From Ashinkailepas kermadecensis (lineage: Eukaryota > Arthropoda > Thecostraca > Neolepadidae), in the NCBI GenBank assembly GCA_034440615.1, contig JAOTOM010001571.1:1-64000 (forward strand): 64,000 nucleotides of DNA, written 5' to 3'. Position 1 is the first letter of the stretch; each line of letters opens with the position of its first letter. The translations under genes were made by a program, and so were the position numbers. Under the pieces are notes generated by a model. The model was not told where the DNA came from. It worked only from the letters and a program-made list of their open reading frames with translations, and did not search any database. Positions 10,152 to 21,966 of this stretch are shown piece after piece.

Positions 10152-12480
10152 CGGCCCGGGAACTAGCCACTGGAACGTGCGCGAGCGAGCACAGGCCGCT
10201 GACGCTGATTGCATGTCGTTACCTCGATACATATCACCGAGAACAATGCCAGTTGGCCGACAACCGACAACCGATATCACCCAGGCATGCGCGTGGGTAG
10301 CCGCAGCTGATTACTGGAATTTCGCAAGTGCATGCGGCCTGCCAATTTGTGGTCAAACATTCGGATGCACATCATATGTGATTTGGTGGTTTATTTGATG
10401 TGCAATACCGACCAAGTGTGACATGGCCTGACTCATGCAAAAACTGAACTTAAATGGAGCGTGCTTCTACTGTTTTCTGCTGCGGTTGTTTAGCCATGTT
10501 TGCATGTAGAAATGTAATTGCTCTTGTTGATATCATTCGCAGAGTTAAATTCTCATCAGATGACTATGCATGTTGGCTCACAGGTCGGTTGCCATTTTGG
10601 TCAGGTTGTGCATTCCAGAGAGAACGAAATACTCGCCAAATGGTGGCAAGTCTGCCATTATTTCGTACCTCTGCTGGCGCTTTCTTTGTTTGTAATAGAA
10701 CAGTCTGTCTGATTCTGATGATTGTTTTAAGTACGCTATGAATAATTGAATTAATGCCGATTTAAAAGCAGCATAAAGCGCCATTAGAGATGCCGAGCGA
10801 GTGGACAGCAAATCGAGCAGCAGAAGCAGAAGGCCTTGATGGAACGAGCATGCAGCAACAACAGCGTACTGGCGATGTGATTCGGCATCAGCGTGCGGCA
10901 GTGACTGAGTCGGCTGACCAAGCGCGCGTCGCGTTTGCATCCAACAGCACTGCCAGTCCGCACAGTGATACACACCATTTCTGGAAACATCAACGAACCC
11001 TGTACAACGTGTCGCCTGTTATGAATCATTTTGTTTTTCCCAGCCGACTTTCATTCAGACGAGTTTCAAAATGTACAGTGCCAGACATGGTATCAGTTTA
11101 TAGTCCAGTCAGGACACGTATAGCTGTCGATAATTCGTCTGAACAGAGTAGCTTATAGGCAAATATTGCGGGTGATTGCGATGAAATATTGTGATCAAAG
11201 TTGCTAAGTAACAGTGCGTAACTTTTGCTTTAAAAAAGTCGCAAGCAAAGTCGTTGCCACCTTTCCATACCATTCATGATGGATCACGGATCATGATCGG
11301 ATCTCTCAACTTTATTTAGTATGTATGCGATATCAGACTCGCTTGGGCTTCCTCCTCGCTGGTAATATTTCAAAGTTTGAATTGCTTAATTGAAGTTATG
11401 TTATCGTCACATACACCCCGTGCAACCTATCAATGTGAAACTAGCAGGCAATGGGCGTGAATGATCAACTCTGGTCGAAGCGCTCTAAAGCCGAAATAAC
11501 TAACCCAACTAGCTGGCAAAAACGCATCGCATCATATTGTGCGCTTTACGTGAATTGGCAACAAAGCACCACGGGCGTGCCAATGCTGGTATTTCTGCTT
11601 TACATCAGCACGAAGAAGACTCTTCTGCTCCGTTACCGCTGGTAACTAGCAACTAAATGATTGAAGGAACAGAAGATACATCTGGGGTCAGGGTCAGGTC
11701 AGGAGGTCCAGGGATAATCTCCTGAAGTTTGAGAAACTACATTTCCCAAATGGTGACACATGTCCTTATCACATCCTGTACCGTGAATTCAAAGATGTAA
11801 TGCTCCCTAGCTTCCAGATTGACAAATTTATGGTAAGGTCCATCAGGATACATAATCACACTTTCATCTTGACTGAAGGTCAAGTACAACATCCATAGAA
11901 TCCTTGTTTAAGTTTGTCCGGTAATTTCGCAGCATTGAAAATCAGTCATTTTCGAAGGACCGTGAATGATCCAGAGAAGTTTTGGACCTATCGCGACAAG
12001 CATTCTCAGGCGGCGTACTTTGTACTTGTGCTATATTACTGGCTGCATTCACATAGATACCTAAGACATAGCTTGCCTGGCAACGCCTCGCTGCTGCTAC
12101 TTCAAGACTTGAGCTCACTTACAGCTGGGTTATGTACCAGTCAGTGCACGGGTGTGCAGTAGATGCCGATGAGGACAATATATTTGGAAAGGAAGCCTGA
12201 GACGGCGCCAATCAACCTCGAGGCCCATGAAGCCATCGAGCAGACTGGTACGCCACCATAAGCGGAGCCATTTCCACGATTGTCAGACGTGGTTGTCCTG
12301 CCCGACGCTGCGGCCGCCTTCACGTGTACCGTTCACTGCCGTGTCACTGCCCTCTGTCGCGATGGGTGACTGGGCACACTGTGTTACTGGCCGGAATATG
12401 ACGGGCCGTCACTCCAACCGCCACCACACACTGCACTCGAGTTCACTGACTCGCACCCATGGGAGCGTGATACTTCCTCA
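10152..12480. other. No gene recognised; one 122-codon ORF
   Basis: The longest open frame starting with ATG is 10790-11158 (+, 122 codons, containing a QQQQ run). I recognise no domain, signal or family in it, and it is about the length chance allows. The remainder shows no repeat or gene that I can support. Confidence 0.3.
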
Positions 12481-12490
12481 CCACACCTCC

Positions 12491-15335
12491 GTGATCACGG
12501 TTGGATGTCGCGTGACCCCCCACCGCACCCCGTGATCACGGTCGGATGTCGCGTGACTCACCACCGCGCCCCCGTGATCATGGTCGGATGTTGCGTGACA
12601 CCACCGCACCCCGTGATCACGGTCGAATGTTGCGTGACTCACCACCGCACCCCGTGATCACGGTTGGATGTCGCGTGACTCACCACCGCACCCCGTGGTC
12701 ACGGTCGAATGTCGCGTGACTCACCACCGCACCCCGTGATCACGGTCGGATGTCGCGTGACTCACCACCGCACCCCGTGATCACGGTCGGATGTCGCGTG
12801 ACTCACCACCGCACCCCGTGATCACGGTCGAATGTTGCGTGACTCACCACCGCACCCCGTGATCACGGTCGGATGTCGCGTGACTCACCACCGCACCCCG
12901 TGATCACGGTCGGATGTCGCGTGACTCAACACCGCACCCCGTGGTCACGGTCGAATGTTGCGTGACTCACCACCGCACCCCCGTGATCACGGTCGGATGT
13001 CGCGTGACTCACCACCGCACCCCGTGATCACGGTCGGATGTCGCGTGACTCACCACCGCACCCCGTGGTCACGGTCGAATGTTGCGTGACTCACCACCGC
13101 ACCCCGTGATCACGGTCGGATGTCGCGTGACTCACCACCGCACCCCGTGATCACGGTCGGATGTCGCGTGACTCACCACCGCACCCCGTGATCACGGTCG
13201 AATGTTGCGTGACTCACCACCGCACCCCGTGATCACGGTTGGATGTCGCGTGACTCACCACCGCACCCCGTGGTCACGGTCGAATGTTGCGTGACTCACC
13301 ACCGCACCCCCGTGATCACGGTCGGATGTTGCGTGACTCACCACCGCACCCCGTGATCACGGTCGAATGTTGCGTGACCCCCCACCGCACCCCGTGATAA
13401 CGGTCGGATGTTGCGTGACTCACCACCGCACCCCGTGATAACGGTCGGATGTTGCGTGACTCACCACCGCACCCCGTGATCACGGTTGGATGTCGCGTGA
13501 CTCACCACCGCACCCCGTGATCACGGTCGGATGTCGCGTGACTCACCACCGCACCCCGTGATCACGGTCGAATGTTGCGTGACTCACCACCGCACCCCGT
13601 GATCACGGTTGGATGTCGCGTGACTCACCACCGCACCCCGTGGTCACGGTCGAATGTTGCGTGACTCACCACCGCACCCCGTGATCACGGTCGGATGTTG
13701 CGTGACTCACCACCGCACCCCGTGATCACGGTCGAATGTTGCGTGACCCCCACCGCACCCCGTGATAACGGTCGGATGTTGCGTGACTCACCACCGCACC
13801 CCGTGATAACGGTCGGATGTTGCGTGACCCCCCGCACCCCGTGATCACGGTCGGATGTTGCGTGACCCCCCACCGCACCCCGTGATCACGGTCGGATGTT
13901 GCGTGACTCACCACCGCACCCCGTGATCACGGTCGGATGTTGCGTGACCCCCCACCGCACCCCGTGATCACGGTCGGATGTTGCGTGACTCACCACCGCA
14001 CCCCGTGATCACGGTCGGATGTTGCGTGACCCCCACCGCACCCCGTGATCACGGTCGGATGTCGCGTGACCCCCACCGCACCCCGTGATCACGGTCGGAT
14101 GTTGCGTGACCCCCACCGCACCCCGTGATCACGGTCGGATGTTGCGTGACTCACCACCGCACCCCGTGATCACGGTCGGATGTTGCGTGACCCCCCACCG
14201 CACCCCGTGATCACGGTCGGATGTTGCGTGACCCCCCACCGCACCCCGTGATCACGGTCGGATGTTGCGTGACTCACCACCGCACCCCGTGATCACGGTC
14301 GGATGTTGCGTGACTCACCACCGCACCCCGTGATCACGGTCGGATGTTGCGTGACTCACCACCGCACCCCGTGATCACGGTCGGATGTCGCGTGACTCAC
14401 CACCGCACCCCGTGATCACGGTCGGATGTCGCGTGACCCCCACCGCACCCCGTGATCACGGTCGGATGTCGCGTGACTCACCACCGCACCCCGTGATCAC
14501 GGTCGGATGTTGCGTGACCCCCACCGCACCCCGTGATCACGGTCGGATGTCGCGTGACTCACCACCACACCCCGTGATCACGGTCGGATGTTGCGTGACC
14601 CCCACCGCACCCCGTGATCACGGTCGGATGTCGCGTGACTCACCACCGCACCCCGTGATCACGGTCGGATGTTGCGTGACCCCCACCGCACCCCGTGATC
14701 ACGGTCGGATGTTGCGTGACTCACCACCGCACCCCGTGATCACGGTCGGATGTTGCGTGACTCACCACCGCACCCCGTGATCACGGTCGGATGTTGCGTG
14801 ACTCACCACCGCACCCCGTGATCACGGTCGGATGTCGCGTGACTCACCACCGCACCCCGTGATCACGGTCGGATGTCGCGTGACCCCCACCGCACCCCGT
14901 GATCACGGTCGGATGTCGCGTGACTCACCACCGCACCCCGTGATCACGGTCGGATGTTGCGTGACACCACCGCACCCCGTGATCACGGTCGGATGTCGCG
15001 TGACTCACCACCGCACCCCGTGATCACGGTCGGATGTTGCGTGACCCACCCTCCCACCGCACCCCGTGATCACGGTCGGATGTTGCGTGACCCCCACCGC
15101 ACCCCGTGATCACGGTCGGATGTTGCGTGACCCCCCACCGCACCCCGTGATCACGGTCGGATGTTGCGTGACCCCCACCGCACCCCGTGATCACGGTCGG
15201 ATGTTGCGTGACTCACCACCGCACCCCGTGATCACGGTCGGATGTCGCGTGACTCACCACCGCACCCCGTGATCACGGTCGGATGTCGCGTGACTCACCA
15301 CCGCACCCCCGTGATCACGGTCGGATGTCAGGTGA
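12491..15335. repeat. ~41-bp satellite array with palindromic core, ~70 copies
   Basis: The unit runs from GTGATCACGGTCGGATGT through CGCGTGACTCACC to ACCGCACCCC. It is 41 bp, with 40-bp variants carrying GACCCCCACC in place of GACTCACCACC. Each unit contains the perfect 8-bp palindrome GTGATCAC, sometimes GTGGTCAC or GTGATAAC. In the left half, a GGTCACGGTCGAATGTTG variant recurs every few units, giving a higher-order pattern. The right half is more homogeneous. Long ORFs inside are repeat artefacts. Confidence 0.95.
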
Positions 15336-15339
15336 CCAT

Positions 15340-17990
15340 GGTAGCTCCTCACCACACTGCTGTTGAATATCTAGCGGGACTATCGGGACATTCCCACATT
15401 ATATGATGTCTTCCCTGACCTCAGGCAGAGAATTGTGCGCATTTTTCTATTTAGAGAATCATTTAAGGTTTATCAATTTCGGTTAGACAAGTCGAGGGTA
15501 AGGACATTTAATCGCCGACAAGTTTGCAGTCGAAGATGGCTGACCAATGGAATAGGCTGCCTGGTGATTTAGTGGAAAGTCCCGCATTGAATGGATTTAA
15601 AAAGAGGATGGATATTTTTTTGCCCAAGAATTTTACTTTTGCATTATAAGATGTGCAGCAAGGGGATGGAAATTGGCATAGGCGTAGGAGCGACAGGAAA
15701 AGTAAGGGAACGATTTTCAGGGGAGCCATTTCCCCGGATGGACACCATTAACATACAAATAATTGGGGGGTGCATTCTAGTGCTTCTGGGTGGCGACATT
15801 TGTACTCGGAGGGCACCTTCGGCTGAAAATGTAAAGGGTTGCACTCAAGTATCCTATAGGGGCACCTTTTTCCAGTAGGTGTGGGAATGGGGTGCTTATC
15901 TAAGGAAACAATGTCGCACTAATTTATCTACACACGTCATCTCTCCAGCCTGTAAGAGATACCTACGTGATTGAATATTTAAGGAGTGATTATAGATATG
16001 AGGTTAGAGAGCTCAAGCAGCGCCGAGCATGCGTCACCATGCTGCTGCTCCTTCAACATGTCGGGTATATTAAGCAATCTTGCAGTATCATTACCAATTT
16101 TCCAATACGTCGAAGCTGGTGCGATCCACAAGAAACAAAACCCTGGAATTAACTCGATAATATAGCACAAATCTGCCCGAGATCTGCTGCCCACTTACCC
16201 CTCAGTGTTTTTAAGTGAACCACCATTTTTTTCCTTTCCGCAATGGGCTATGACACAACCTTTAATGCTTTGCGGATATACGTTTGATTCACATGTTCTG
16301 TAAATATCGTTGTACAACCCTTCGGGGTTGCACAACGATATTTACAGAACAGGGGAGATGGTTTGTAAGCCCCAACTATTAATATCCTCTGAATGCTGAA
16401 CAAATTATCTTTCTGAGGCTCATCTTAAGCCAAGTGCTCCTCACATGTGATAGAAAGGATCTGAGACCCGTTGCTTTCTCCCGAGTTCTGCACTAGGCCT
16501 CGCAGCTGTCGGAGCTGTGTGCTCGGCCCACTCAGACTAGCCGCTGCCTTCGTACCTACTCGCCGGCTGCGCCTGCCTACCAGTTACTCACTGGTTGTTG
16601 TGATGTTCCGATGTATGTCAAGTTCCATCGGTTACTGAATGATTTTGATAGACTTTGTGTGCCTGCGTGGTTATAGCGAAACACACTTGCATTAAAGTCC
16701 CCATAAGTTGTTATCTATGTCTTTTTCATTCGAAAGAAGCATAGTTCCGTTTAAAAGGCCATCTAAACCGAGGAGCGCCTCACTGCGGACTTATTGAACT
16801 CGCTGACATGATCCATTATCTATAAATGACACAGTGCTTTCTGTTATCTCATCTCGGGAAACATACTGTCTTGAAACCGCGTCTCAAGTTGTTTTGCGAG
16901 AACGCAGCGAAGGGATTAAAGAGACCGGTTGCTCCGATATTTTCGCGGGTCCCATTTCATATATCTGGCATGGTGCGTATTTCCGTTGGTATATATATGG
17001 TAATACGATATGGGGACACTTGAGCATTTGTCCTATGTTCTAACTTTGCATGTAGCTGTTTATCATTGCAATTATGTTTGTGCCACTGCACATCAAGGTT
17101 CTGGACAGTGGGCGTTCGTCTGCAAGTGTGTGACGGTTAATTAGATCAATAACGGGAACATCACAAGTCTAGACAAACAAAGAGGCGGTCAATGTCATCG
17201 GAGGTGTTGATGCTTATCAAAGCGATTCATCGCAGCGTATGTGTGAGTTTAGTGATCGTATGACTTGCTATCCACGGGGCTAAGCTTCGTATGAAGCGTC
17301 GGAAGGCGTAGGTTCTCAACAACTCATTTGGAATTATAAGCGCTTATTTGTGGTTTCATTTCACTTCGTAACAACAATCACAACCTGGATATTGGTCGGT
17401 GTCCAGTGCAGAATTAGAGTACTAACGACTCTCTTAACCTTGCGATGGTGCGCCAGTTTTTGCATGATGCCTTCTAGTTAATGTTAAGCATTGTAGCAAG
17501 AGACGAGAATCGTGTTGTCAACTGCAAACCAGTCGGCCAGCTGCGGAGCACATCAGGTGCATTATTCTGAGCCGGTTTTGGACGACCGAAAGGTGTGTTT
17601 AGGTATGGCCTTTGCGTACGACTGTTTTCTCTCAGCAGATTTATTGACACATGCGAAACAGGCTGCATATTTCCATGAACATTTTGAGGATCCTTCTGCC
17701 TCTAGGCTTCTCTCCGCGTCCTGCTGGGGAGGTGGAATCTGCCTCCTGACGGATTGTCGCGAAACATTGAAATCGATTGAAAATATCTGCACGAGACTTC
17801 CATGTCCGATTAAAAATAGAGAACAACTCAGATTGAATCATTTCCAGCCTGGAACAGTTCGCAGTACATGTGTCATGCCGGAACCTCGACCCCCTCTCAA
17901 CAGCTTTTGTGGATAATCCCGAGGTACCTACAGCAGGATTTGACTGTGGCGCCATAGGTGGTAAGGCAACTCCAAGACCCGTCGGCGTGT
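15340..17990. other. No gene recognised
   Basis: Moderate GC with small ORFs on both strands. The largest is 134 codons (+, 17512-17916) and has no family I recognise. The one structured element is a hairpin at 16294-16351, listed separately. There is no clear splice-bounded coding exon. Confidence 0.35.
16294..16351. other. Near-perfect 27-bp-stem hairpin with TTCG loop
   Basis: The left arm (16294-16320) and right arm (16325-16351) are reverse complements with one mismatch. They are joined by TTCG closed by CCC/GGG, a UUCG-type tetraloop if transcribed. Possible identities are a miRNA-like precursor, a mini-palindrome or foldback debris. None is established. Confidence 0.7.
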
Positions 17991-17995
17991 CGTGT

Positions 17996-18034
17996 CAGCA
18001 GATTGACAGCGACGTGTCTGCTGTCAATCTGCTG
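17996..18034. repeat. 15-bp inverted repeat
   Basis: CAGCAGATTGACAGC at 17996-18010 and its exact complement at 18020-18034, separated by 9 bp. It sits at the left border of the 51-bp minisatellite. Confidence 0.85.
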
Positions 18035-18690
18035 CCTGCCTGGCGAGTGTTGTCTGCCGTGTCTGTTGTTGGTGAGTGCTTCTTGCCTGGCGAGATTGTC
18101 TGCCGTGTCTGTTGTTGGTGAGTCTGCTGCTTGCCTGGCGAGATTGTTGTCTGCCGTGTCTGTTGTTGGTGAGTCTGCTGCTTGCCTGGCGAGATTGTTG
18201 TCTGCCGTGTCTGTTGTTGGTGTGTATGCTGCCTGCCTGGCGAGATTGTTGTCTGTCGTGTCTGTTGTTGGTGAGTCTGCTGCTTGTCTGGCGATATTGT
18301 TGTCTGCCGTGTCTGTTGTTGGTGAGTCTGCTGCTTGTCTGGCGATATTGTTGTCTGCCGTGTCTGTTGTTGGTGAGTCTGCTGCTTGTCTGGCGATATT
18401 GTTGTCTGCCGTGTCTGTTGTTGGTGAGTCTGCTGCTTGTCTGGCGATATTGTTGTCTGCCGTGTCTGTTGTTGGTGTGTATGCTGCCTGCCTGGCGAGA
18501 TTGTTGTCTGCCGTGTCTGTTGTTGGTGAGTCTGCTGCTTGTCTGGCGATATTGTTGTCTGCCGTGTCTGTTGTTGGTGAGTCTGCTGCTTGTCTGGCGA
18601 TATTGTTGTCTGCCGTGTCTGTTGTTGGTGAGTCTGCTGCTTGCCTGGCGAGATTGTTGTCTGCCGTGCCCGTTGCCTGGCGAGTCTGCT
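18035..18690. repeat. 51-bp minisatellite, ~12 copies
   Basis: Units contain TGTCTGCCGTGTCTGTTG, GTGAGTCTGCTGCTTG and CTGGCGAGATTGT. Two subtypes differ at GCTTGCCTGGCGAGA / GCTTGTCTGGCGATA. A third, GTGTATGCTGCCTG, occurs twice. The period is a multiple of three, so both strands stay open for 240-296 codons in several frames. I regard those ORFs as repeat artefacts. Confidence 0.95.
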
Positions 18691-18712
18691 GCCTGCCTGG
18701 TGTCTGCCGCCT

Positions 18713-18812
18713 GGCGTTTGCCGTCTGACGTTTGCCGTCTGACGTTTGCCGTCTCACGTTTGCCGCCTGACGTTTGCCGTCTGACATTTGCCGTCTGACG
18801 TTTGCTTCCTGT
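18713..18812. repeat. 14-bp minisatellite (GTTTGCCGTCTGAC)n
   Basis: About seven head-to-tail units of GTTTGCCGTCTGAC with single-base variants, directly following the 51-bp array. Confidence 0.9.
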
Positions 18813-18874
18813 CATGTTTGCGGCCCGTCGAGTGTGAACTCTGGATCACGTGGCGACTAACCTGAGATTGGGAG

Positions 18875-19021
18875 TGTGGCTTTATGGCGCATCCAGCAGC
18901 TGAGGCCATGTGGCGTTGCCCGCCTCTCAACTTCACAGGAAAGGCAGACACCGTGGGAAATCGAACCCTGTACCTCTGGTATGCCAGATGCTCAGCTTAA
19001 CCACTCAATTATCGACGCCCT
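18875..19021 (-). mobile_element. tRNA-derived SINE, family 2, copy 1
   Basis: On the minus strand the head has an A-box-like ATTGAGTGGTTAAGC and a B-box GGGTTCGATTTCC, followed by a tail containing CATGGCCTCAGCTGCTGG. It matches the copy at 54816-54980 over most of its length. It is a retroposed pol III sequence, not a functional tRNA. Confidence 0.8.
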
Positions 19022-19080
19022 AGCTTGGGATCACGGAAAGTATTCACGCCGACGTAAATGTTTATCAACGGTCGAATGGT

Positions 19081-20548
19081 GTACTTTTTGTGTAGATCGG
19101 GCAATATACAGGAGTCCAAAAGTCTTCATGAAATGTTTTGTAGCATGTGCCACAACCAAGCGTTATCTTGATGTGATCCACAATGCAGCTCTTCGCATCG
19201 CTTCTGGAGCTTTTCGCACTTCACCGACCGGTAGTGTAATGGCAGAAGTAGACGAGCTACCTCTTGCGCTACGCCGTAAATTATTGGGGGCGAGATACGC
19301 ATGCAATGTTGCCCAAAACTGGAAACATCCAGCCTACCAGTGGATATTCTTGGGGACATCAAGAGCACATCATAGGGCCCAAAATCAGCGTGGATTAGCG
19401 TTTTCCATTCGTATAGCTTCGATCCTTCGTGACTGTAATATCAAGCCGCGTTGTGCAGCACGTGCTATTACACCGAGCACTCCCGTTGGCACGTTGTCCC
19501 AGTGCAAACTGACGTAACTTTGTCCTGTTCAAAGAAAGGACATGTAAACCCGGAGGAACTCCACACATTGGCATTGGAACAAATACATGAATATCACGAT
19601 TTTCCGCGGATTTACACAGAAGACGGTTCAAAGTCAGTCTCTGGTGTTGGATGTGCTTACGTCAGTCGACACAGTGTTCGATCTTCTAGTTTACCGACAC
19701 ACACATTTATTTTTACTGCCGATTTGTATGCTATTCTGCAAGCCCTCTATTGTATACAGGAAGACCGGTCCACAAAGCATGTGGTTTTCACAGACTCCTT
19801 AAGCAGTCTCCTGGCATTGAAAGCCTTCAACCAGGATAACAGACTAGTCCGGAGGATTATGAAAGCCATGAAATCCTTACATGACATCGGCAGGATTATC
19901 GTGTTCTGTTGGATTCCCAGCCATGTCGGACTCGCGGGAAATGAAGCTGCTGACATAAACGCCAAACACGCTATCAACAATTACCGTGGGGTTCATCTAC
20001 GGCTCCCCAAGGGACCTATATCCTACTATATTGTCAAGTATACGGTCAGAATGGCAACGAGCCTGGAACTCGAAGTGTAGTAAGCTCAGGGTTTTAAAGC
20101 CGGCACAAGGAAAGTGGCGATCCTCACACCGAACCCAACGACGGGAAGAAGTAATACTCTGCCGATTGAGGATGTGTCATACCTTCGCGACACAGTTACA
20201 TGCTGACCGGTGATGATCGGCCTTTATGCCCACGCTGTTCTAACCGCTTACCGTGTACCATGTTTTAGTAGGCTGTGTACTGTTGGAACCTCTACGACGC
20301 CATATTTTAGGACGGCTGAACGCCGATACTTCTTTACGTATGCTAATAGGGAACGACTCTGAGGTCGTGGCATCTGGGAATATTTTTACCTTCCTTCGAC
20401 AAGCACGCTTTGAGGTGATATACCGCCACCCGTGAATATTAATAACAAGCTATTATAGCATCACCGTAGATTGATCAAAATACAGTTATGGGCGCAAAAT
20501 GACCCTGGATGTCGACGCACCCCTAAACCCCAATTCATCATCATCATC
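19081..20548 (+). mobile_element. 5'-truncated LINE with RNase H domain (I/Jockey-like group)
   Basis: In order on the + strand: the RT C-terminal region (DVIHNAALRIASGAFRTSP, near 19170-19230, frame 1), an RNase H domain (about 19600-19960, frame 2), then a trailing region (VLKPAQGKWRSSHRTQRREE, frame 3). A Cys-rich tail, MCPRCSNRLTVYHVLVGC, lies near 20226-20279. At least two frameshifts separate the parts. The element ends in TCATCATCATCATCAT at about 20535-20551, as in LINE 3' microsatellite tails. It is inactive. Confidence 0.88.
19480..20080 (+). pseudogene. RNase H domain fragment of a LINE
   Basis: RNase HI-type blocks are visible in order: IYTEDGSK (the first catalytic Asp context, with an extra residue versus YTDGS), FTADLYAILQAL (Asp where the family usually has Glu), VVFTDSLSSLLAL, and WIPSHVGLAGNEAAD. 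The substitutions and frame breaks on both sides fit a decayed copy. The domain normally degrades the RNA strand of RNA:DNA hybrids during retrotransposition. Confidence 0.88.
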
Positions 20549-20559
20549 ATGAAACGTTT

Positions 20560-21705
20560 TGGTGGTATTTGACTTCTGAATCGCATAGCGGGTAACCTTG
20601 TGCCATGAAAGGTACTCCGGCCGATGTATATTTTTACGAGAAGTGTACCTTGTATTATCCGTGCATATTTAGCTTTCGAAAGCACTCAGTAACTTTTGGA
20701 CATAGGTACAAAGATACTGAAGGCTGTTTTTCTTTTATATGTCGTAGTTGAATCACGAAATTTTGTATATGGGTTGATATTTTCGAATTCCAATGGTATG
20801 CGTTTCATGAGGTTGGGCACATAATACTGGGCTTGGATCATGCTTTAGTGAAAATCGGCTAACTTTCGGTACTTTGGTGTATCTCCATAAAATAATACAA
20901 TTATCCGCCCATCATGCGCAAGCTTCGTCTCCTAATACAGTCGATTTTGTGTGCACATTTTTCGGTGTTTTCAAGAGAGCTTCTTTTTCGTAGTCCACTG
21001 TTTGAAGTTATAAATAGCCCCTTGTATTTTCTACAATTAGTTTTTAATAGTGTTTTTCCTTCAGTTGGGCTGCAAAAGGAGTCCTAAAATGTCATGTTAG
21101 TTCAGCGGAGTTATTTTCCGTCGCCAGTGTTTATCTGCACGACTGTGAGCCGGGCACCACCACGGAGAGAGATAAACCAACCTTATCTGTAAGAACCTTG
21201 CCACCCGCATCCTCTCGCCGGGCGCCCTTTCAGCAACACGGTTAGATAACGCCTGTCGCAGCGGCAGAGCAAGACGGCTCTCGATACGGCGCTTCCAGAC
21301 AAGATGATGGTTTCCCGCAGGATCTTTCCATGAGGACAACTCACTGAAGCGCGTGCCATTTGGCCTTTTGGCCCGATCTATGGCCCAGGACAAGCTGGGC
21401 GTTGTTCCTATGTTGTCACCGCCCATTTGATCGTCCATGCGGCGAGTTTATCTGCACGGCGCCATCTGCGCCAACTGCCATTCGACGCAGAGTCGGTTTG
21501 AGTGGTGTGGCCGCAGGGGTGGAGATCGCACATCCTGTCTGAGTAGGCAGTGGTATCATCAACCGGCTGTGTTCAACATATTCGTGAAGATCTCGTTCAC
21601 ATTCTCGCTCACTCAAGTTTTTGTTTTCTTTGTGTTTTCCTGCATCTCCGTGTCTGTTTCTCTGTTCTTGTCTCCTGCTCATCCGTCGATGGATCGCCGT
21701 TGCAG
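20560..21705. other. No gene confidently recognised
   Basis: A 113-codon minus-strand ORF (21097-21438) is open and basic, with no family recognised. The first exon(s) of the ABHD14-type gene should lie in or upstream of this stretch, but I could not identify them. 21600-21705 is a pyrimidine-rich splice-acceptor region. Confidence 0.35.
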
Positions 21706-21966
21706 GCGCAGTTCTCGTTCCCGCCCCGGATCCTCGTCAAGGGCAACAGCCTGTACGAGCGTCTGCTGGCGGCCGGGAAGAAGTCGCCCATCAGCATGGC
21801 CGGCGTCAGCGATGGCGTGCCGGTGGTTGCTGGCGTCGAGTCGCGCGCCGGCGCCGCCAGGAGCGCCATCGTTGCCAGGAGCGCCACCATCGACCTCACC
21901 GCCGGCCAGCTGCCCAGCATCGACGCCGACAAGATGGCCGTCACCAGCGGGCAGGTGTCCGTGCAG
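21706..21966 (+). CDS. ABHD14: ABHD14-type gene, first recognised coding exon
   Basis: The acceptor is a pyrimidine-rich tract ending CGTTGCAG before 21706. The donor is GTGCAG|GTGAGG after 21966. The exon is 87 codons, phase 0 at both ends, very GC-rich with G/C third positions. The last 11 codons (from ATG at 21934) align with the N-terminus of ABHD14B-like proteins. The first 76 residues (including LVKGNSLYERLLAAGKKSP and an Ala/Ser-rich stretch) have no domain I recognise and could be an N-terminal extension. Confidence 0.85.

Noticed and set aside
10790..11158. 122-codon ORF with ATG start
   Set aside because: No domain, no paralog in the window, and length compatible with chance in this composition.
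13685..13914. Glycine/histidine-rich repeat ORFs in the satellite
   Set aside because: The 40/41-bp unit variation shifts frames between neighbouring units; openness is accidental.
12491..15335. Regular ~41-bp repeats with a palindromic core, resembling a CRISPR array
   Set aside because: Units abut with no unique spacers and the context is eukaryotic; it is a satellite.
17897..18815. ORFs of 240-296 codons on both strands
   Set aside because: They follow from a 51-bp repeat whose period is a multiple of three and which lacks stops; no independent sign of coding.
18940..19021. tRNA gene on the minus strand
   Set aside because: A and B boxes are present, but a shared SINE body follows and a second copy exists at 54816-54980; no clean cloverleaf.
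21097..21438. 113-codon basic minus-strand ORF
   Set aside because: No recognisable family; retained only as a mention in the non-coding entry.
21550..21705. In-frame hydrophobic stretch upstream of the ABHD14 exon as a signal anchor
   Set aside because: The frame has no ATG there, and the hydrophobicity comes from a pyrimidine tract that ends in a good splice acceptor at 21705.
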